A stretch of 64,000 bases of DNA from Phallusia mammillata (Eukaryota > Chordata > Ascidiacea > Phlebobranchia > Ascidiidae). The position numbers and the translations under genes are program-made. The stretch is from positions 52,482 to 116,481 of the forward strand of contig QLIY01000090.1 in assembly GCA_003260075.1 (NCBI GenBank). The letters are read 5' to 3'. The notes under the pieces were generated by a model. It ran no database searches. It saw only the letters and a program-made list of their open reading frames with translations, and was not told where the DNA came from. Every line of letters begins with the position of its first letter. Positions within the stretch are counted from its first letter, which is position 1. Shown piece after piece: positions 58,840-64,000 of this stretch.

Positions 58840-61800
58840 ATGAAGCTTTATGTTTCAATTTTGTTTGTTGCATTGCTGGGTTTCGCTTCGGCCGGTGTTT
58901 ACTTCCCAGGTGAGATGTGTTTTTTTACCCAAAACGTTTTTTTTTTCATTTCATGATAATACTCGCTGGGCCAAATATATCCGGGCATTAACGTCAAACG
59001 GACACGACGTAACAATATCTTGGTTGTTTTCATGTTAATTTTTTGTATGTTTTTTAATGTGGTAGCCTACATTTTATTCTTTATTGAAACGGTTGCATGA
59101 TAAAAACTCGCAAGAAACAAGCGTTTAATTTATCTTGCAAAGCAAATTAANTTTCATGATAATACTCGCTGGGCCAAATATATCCGGGCATTAACGTCAA
59201 ACGGACACGACGTAACAATATCTTGGTTGTTTTCATGTTAATTTTTTGTATGTTTTTTAATGTGGTAGCCTACATTTTATTCTTTATTGAAACGGTTGCA
59301 TGATAAAAACTCGCAAGAAACAAGCGTTTAATTTATCTTGCAAAGCAAATTAACCTTAAACTGTTGCCTATTGATGGTTAGCAGAGTTTGGTCGAGTACC
59401 AAGAATTAAAACGGCGTAACTCGATACCGAGTTGTCGGGTACTGACTCGCTTTATATGTACGAGTAATTTTTAGTTTTTTTTAGCCATTTACAATAAATG
59501 GGTTGCTGGGAAGACAAAACGATTCGTGCAATTGCTGCTCGGTACCGAGTAGTCGGGTACTGACTCGCCTTTTATCTGCGAGTATTTTTTTACTCTTTTC
59601 ACCGAGTTATAACAGCCTTGGTTGTTGGAAAGACAAAACGAGCCGTGAAATTGCTGCTCGGTACCGAGTAGTCGGGTACTGACTCGTTTTATATCTTCGA
59701 GTCATCATTTTTTACTATTTCCAGCGAGTTACAACAGGCTTGGTTGCTGGAAAGACAAAGCGAGTCGTGCAATTCCAACACAGGAGGGAAAGAGAAAGAT
59801 TTTAGACGGGGAATACAGGAAACGAGATGACGCAATACAGAAATGCGCCAGAGTAGCATTTGTCGGCGGTTACGAGGTCTTCGCTCTACAGGTAATCAAC
59901 GATAAAGTTAAACGACAGTTCTAAATGGATATTTGACTGATGTCTTCAAACCGTTTTTAAAGTGGGCAATCAACTGTTTTTAGGTTTAAAGTTCAGATGA
60001 TTTTTAGCAATAAAATAGAAAAAAAACATATTGCTCTAATGTAGCGGTTCTCAAACTGGGGTCCGCGGTCCTTTAGGGGTCCATGAGGCAATTTTGGGGG
60101 GACCGCGAGGCGGTGAAGTAGCGTATAAATATTTTGGGTCAGTTTGTGCCACTGAATAAGTTTAAATCAAATTAAAATTGAGAATCAACTGTCTCCATTG
60201 CTAAACAATAGCCTTTATTCCATGACAACTATCAAAAATGCAATTGTTCGCGCAAAATCGTAATGTTTTTTTTTTGTCTTGTCTGTGATGTCACAAACTG
60301 TCTTTGGATCATTTTTGCATTAATTAGCTAAAATCTGGCATTCAACTTTGTTTGTTTGTTTTTTGAAATACCCATTCAGGCTTAAGGACCGCGAGCTCTC
60401 AAAAAATGGCAAAGGGACCGTTTTGAAAAAATAATGAAAAATTTTGAGAACCACTGCTGTAATGTAAAAATTCAGTTTGAAATATAACTGTTCCCAAACT
60501 GAGGTTTGCAACAACCCCGCAGGTTCGTACAATGGTTTCAGAGTGGTTGTTCATTATAGGGCAAGAACCTCTGTTTTTCGTTCTTTGTGATGTGATTTAT
60601 TCTATGTTGTGTGGTTGTGACAAAGCTTTAGCAAATGTAACCTTCGATTTAGCATGGAGGATGGTGTGCAAGTTCGGGCAGAGCCAGACTAACCTACCGC
60701 GAATACGGGGAGTCAAACGGTTGCGCACGTGACGGCAAAGGCGGCGGATGGGCCAATGAGGTTTACGAGTTGAAAGCTGTGGGAAAAGGTAAGTTGGCTT
60801 CAGGCTCGAATTTTTGTTTTAAATCTCATTTTGTTCAAAGGAATAAACTGATTTGGCATTTTTCTTAGCAAGACTATACAATTGCGGATTATCGTGATTA
60901 CAATTTTAAACGACTTTGGAAGCAAGGCCCTTCGGCGAGCTCATGGCAAATTAAAATAAAAACATTTAACTGATATGTAAGAAAAACAAACGTTAACATT
61001 TTTTTCTGAACAATTTGTGAAGTTCGAGACAGAGTCGTTTGTATTTTTTTGAAAAAAAAACTAATAATCAACATGACGTTACTTTTGTATTCATTTTTGC
61101 ATTTTTTTCTATTTTTGAGAGCACCACTTTTTTTGTAGGTTATGTTGGATTTAACCCAATTGACATCTAAGATTTTGCGCTGGTGGTTCGAATCCACCGT
61201 CGCCGTTAACAAATTATTTTTAAATCGCAGTACGCACGACTCGTATGGGCTGCTGGGTGGACAAGGCAGACCGCGCTATTCCCACTCTTGAGAACATTGA
61301 ACCTGTTCTTGATGGTCGCTACCAAACCAGACAACAGGCATTAAAGAAGTGTGTGGCTGCCGCCTTTGCTAAGGGTTACACAGTGATCGCTCTACAGAAC
61401 GGAGGCTGGTGTGCCGGCTCTAGAGACGGGTGGAAAACGTTCCACAAATATGGAAAAAGTTATGCCTGTAAAGGCGACGGAAAAGGCGGCCCTTGGGCGA
61501 ACCAGGTTTATGGATTGACGTACGAATGGGTCAGGTAGGGTGACACAATAGGTTAAAAGTCGGGTTATGTTTTTTCAGACATTGGAAACTTTTACTAAGA
61601 GTTTAAACGCATAGATTTTTTTCCTCCATGGTTAACAAAATGATTTTTTTAATTTGTGATGATCAGCAATTTAATAGCCTACGGACTGTAGCGTCCACTT
61701 CCGGAAGTGTTGTGAAATTAGGTGTGCGGTACGCAAGGTCACATAATATACATCTAATTATGTGATTGGGAAAACTTGAATATTGGAAAAATTTGACTTG

Positions 61801-61946
61801 AAATAATTGCAGTGTTCAAAAAACAATTAGACTGTTTTAATTAGGGAATATTTCTGGTGCAAACAGAAAAGGCTGCCGCAAATTTTCCTAACTTCTTGGC
61901 TTAAATCGCAGTGATTTTCTTTTGTTACAGAACATATGCACCTTAA
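58840..61946 (+). CDS. Secreted protein with two four-cysteine GCW...GGWC...WANxVY modules
   Basis: Five exons join in frame: 58840-58909, 59725-59891, 60653-60788, 61231-61534 and 61931-61946; 230 residues. Residues 1-18 (KLYVSILFVALLGFASA) are a signal peptide. Module 1 (about 30-118) has Cys31, 64, 84 and 103; module 2 (about 131-222) repeats the plan: GCW(K/V)DKA, RAIPT, LDG.Y..R, KC, GY.V.ALQ, GGWCA, YG.S..C..DGKGG.WAN.VY. Four cysteines per module suggest two disulfides. I have seen such modules in marine invertebrate secreted proteins but cannot name a function. An acceptor tgtttcag ends at 58817, 22 nt before the ATG. If the last intron is retained, an in-frame TAG at 61536 ends the protein four residues earlier. 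AATAAA lies at 62098. Confidence 0.88.
58949..59353. other. Exact 202-bp duplication around a single N in intron 1
   Basis: 58949-59150 and 59152-59353 appear identical, separated by N at 59151. Read as an unmerged contig overlap. The true intron 1 is probably about 203 bp shorter than drawn. Confidence 0.85.
59420..59776 (+). repeat. Three 118/119-bp tandem units, the last containing the real start of exon 2
   Basis: Units start at 59420, 59538 and 59657 (ctcg.taccgagt.gtcgg). Each ends with a version of the exon 2 start: gggttgctgggaagac, ccttggttgttggaaagac and cttggttgctggaaagac. Only the last continues into the full exon. The middle acceptor is cac instead of cag, and the first has ttttttttag but frame-altering changes. 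After gcaattg the decoys lead into the next repeat instead of exon. Confidence 0.85.
60042..60456. mobile_element. hAT MITE (TAGCGGTTCTCAAACTG ends) in intron 2 of the secreted-protein gene
   Basis: 415 bp; left end tagcggttctcaaactggg, right end attttgagaaccactg. Flanks ctctaatg (60034-60041) and ctgtaatg (60457-60464) are a duplication with one mismatch. Contains ctgtgatgtcacaaactgtc...tttggatca, resembling the nested element at 28182. Confidence 0.88.
61155..61207 (+). repeat. tRNA-like 3' half (possible tRNA relic or SINE) in intron 3
   Basis: ggtggttcgaatccacc (61181-61197) is a perfect T-arm stem-loop followed by gtcgccg, like the 3' side of an acceptor stem. No matching 5' half (ggcgac) is visible, so a complete tRNA gene is not supported. 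Confidence 0.4.
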
Positions 61947-62097
61947 ACATTTTCTGATGGCCAGCGACATGATGATCGACGATGGATTTTGCACACGTTT
62001 ATATTTAGTAGCTGCATGTATTAGTCATTAACACTCCTTGTTGTCGTTAGATGTCGCACTAACTAGTGTATTGTATTTTAGTCCAAATGTTCCAAAG

Positions 62098-62103
62098 AAT
62101 AAA
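62098..62103 (+). promoter_or_regulatory. Polyadenylation signal AATAAA of the secreted-protein gene
   Basis: Lies about 150 nt after the TAA of the spliced form (560 nt after the alternative TAG), which favours the fifth exon being real. Confidence 0.5.
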
Positions 62104-62109
62104 CTGGAT

Positions 62110-62995
62110 CCAAAAAATTCGAGTGTCAATAAAAGCAAGTTTCTTCTGGACAATTCACCAAAATAAACATTTTTGCCATAAAATGTGAAACCAAACGTAA
62201 ATAACCTAGATTAGGCTATCTAAAAAAATAAAATCTGACGGATAAAAATTAGTGGTGTAACATACATGGGCCTTTCAATTTGTTCCTACATTTAAAATTT
62301 GGTCATGACAGTTGTCAAACGTTTTAGAGACAACGCGGTTAGCGCAAATGCCTTGTGCTCACAAGTCTGTGATTTCTAACCAAGACTTTTAAAGCTAAAA
62401 ATTTGACCGGCATTGACCCAACCCGATGGAATCAGACTAGCTGTAGTAACAAATCTTGGCTCCATAAGCCAACAAATCAGACAAAAAAAATTCAACAGAC
62501 TTGCAATAACGTAGCTCGACGGAAGACTTACTGTGGTCATAACGTACATATAAACAGCGCTTTATGCCGCTATTTAATAGCAATGTAATACTTGAAAATG
62601 CAGGTTCGAGCGTGGCTTAGAACTTCTATAATCCTCAAGTCAATTTTCTAGAAGTTGAATATTTAAATCCTAGTCACGTCAACAGCAATAGTCATTCCGT
62701 TATTATTTTAACAAATCTAGAACCCAGGAAGCTTCGGAGTGCGGGCTCGTATCAGCTGGTGCGTGCAACTCAAACCATTTTTATTTAAAGAAATACAAAT
62801 CAGCGTCTGGAGAAAACAGGACATAATGCTACATGGGAAAATTTTATTTGCTTTTACTGTTGACAAGACTGATTTACCAAGTGTGCCTAATGTGCAAGAA
62901 ACTAACTAACTAACAACATAAAGTCGAATGTCGTAAGATAAAGCACGTTTTGCAGTGGCATTTCATTTCAAATTTCAAAACGGCTTTGTGGCTCC
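62110..62995. other. AT-rich 3' flank, nothing recognised
   Basis: gcggttagcgcaaatgcc (62336-62353) is weakly A-box-like. No genes. Confidence 0.4.
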
Positions 62996-63423
62996 GGGGG
63001 GGGGGACCTGGCATACTTAAAAAAACGAGACTTTACAGTAGTATCAAATCGAAAACCATGCAGGCAATTGATATGCACCTTTAGCCTATGGGGGGGGGGG
63101 CAGCGTTTTGTTCTACTATGTGAAATTAGTCCGAATGGCCCTTTGAGTGGTAAAGATTGGTGACCCGTGGTCTAGGAGCCATTTCAGTGATCGGTAGCGA
63201 CCGCATGTGGCGATAACGCGTTGTTACCGCTTAATACAATCCACAAACACACTTTCTCAGGGATTTTTAGCGCTGCAGCAAAGTTTGCCGAAAGACGCAA
63301 ATGTTGATAAAGTTAGGGGGGGGGGATTGATCAAGTTAACCTGGCATACTTAAAAAAACGAGACTTTACAATATCATCAAATCGAAAACCATGCAGGCAA
63401 TTGATATGCACCTTTAGCCTATG
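62996..63423. other. Contig tangle: gap, 85-bp copy, gap, 215-bp insert, gap, second copy
   Basis: G-runs at 62996-63005 (ten), 63091-63100 (ten, after one template g) and 63316-63325 (ten). 63006-63090 and 63339-63423 are the same 85 bp with about three differences (cagtagtatc/caatatcatc). The middle piece 63101-63315 has no second copy here. Order and orientation of these pieces should not be trusted. Confidence 0.75.
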
Positions 63424-64000
63424 TTAAAACTCACGAAAAACACTAACTTGGTAACAAAAAATTAATTTGCAATTTCAACGTGTCGAGTGCGACTATGTTT
63501 GGTTACGCGGTGGCAGTTGCTTTGGGTGTAAAAGAAACAGTTACCTCAGGACTAAACCAATACCAAACACTGGGCACAATCAAATTTATAGCTAAAAAAT
63601 ATTTTTTAATTACATCGTCACATTTTTATCATGTAGCCTAATTTCATGGCGGACATCACCGCGTTGTGGTTGTGGTAATTTTATCGTAGCATTTTCATCG
63701 CAGTAATTTCTTCGTTAAAATTGCAGCGCATTTTCATCGTGGCAATTGCATCGCAGCATCAGGGTTCCCGCACAATTTTCGTTTATAAATTCATGACTTT
63801 TCCAAAACTTTTCAAAATCCAAATTTCCATAACCTTGTTCGAAAAAAATCAACCGATTCCCATAACAAAACTAGAAAAGAGGCTTTGGTAGATGCAACCA
63901 TATTACCATATATTGCATAGGCCTACATAGGCTACGTTACGTAATTTGAAATTCCTATCTCTATATGGCATTTTTTCCAGTTTTTCCATAACTGCGGGAA
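63424..64000. other. AT-rich end of window
   Basis: 63670-63762 contains about four loose repeats of an attttcatcg(c/t)(a/g)g-type phrase (cagtaatttcttcg, gcgcattttcatcg, ggcaattgcatcg). Otherwise nothing recognised. Confidence 0.4.

Noticed and set aside
61155-61207. Complete tRNA gene
   Set aside because: Only the T arm and 3' acceptor side are present; the 5' half does not pair.
1-64000. Poly-G runs as G-quadruplex or poly-G insertion system
   Set aside because: Constant length of ten, single-strand bias and overlapping flanks fit gap placeholders better than biology.

Overview
This is a 64 kb AT-rich animal (metazoan) genome window. It holds three spliced genes with GT-AG introns, long non-coding DNA, many short non-autonomous hAT-type transposons and no bacterial signals. 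Short introns (about 70-320 bp in the zinc-finger gene), high divergence between apparent allelic copies, splice acceptors just upstream of start codons and the gene families present suggest a marine invertebrate deuterostome, probably a tunicate. That placement is inference.

Layout, all three genes on the + strand. (1) 739-3151: the last three coding exons of a PH-domain protein closest in my memory to DAPP1/Bam32; earlier exons were not found. (2) 33187-36879: an eight-coding-exon ZC3H12 (Regnase/MCPIP) RNase gene with UBA-like, NYN/PIN nuclease, CCCH zinc-finger and C-terminal domains, followed by about 3.3 kb of probable 3'UTR. (3) 58840-61946: a small secreted protein with two copies of a four-cysteine module (GCW..., GGWC..., WANxVY). 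Exon 2 of gene 3 is preceded by two decayed tandem copies of its own 5' end. The remaining DNA carries at least a dozen hAT-like elements, most with 8-bp target-site duplications (one nested inside another), plus tRNA-like SINE relics, minisatellites and candidate regulatory blocks. I see no functional link between the genes.

The strongest structural signal is technical. Nearly every long homopolymer is poly-G on the + strand, and most of these runs are exactly ten G. In nine cases a 10-G block (in two of them next to one template G) lies between or beside near-identical sequence copies of 21-146 bp, while the four long runs (30-95 G) show no matching flanks. This fits assembly gaps whose N characters became G: ten as a minimum spacer where contigs actually overlap, longer runs where a gap size was estimated. 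The apparent 31-glycine tract in the ZC3H12 protein is such a run. A single remaining N at 59151 also separates two identical 202-bp copies.
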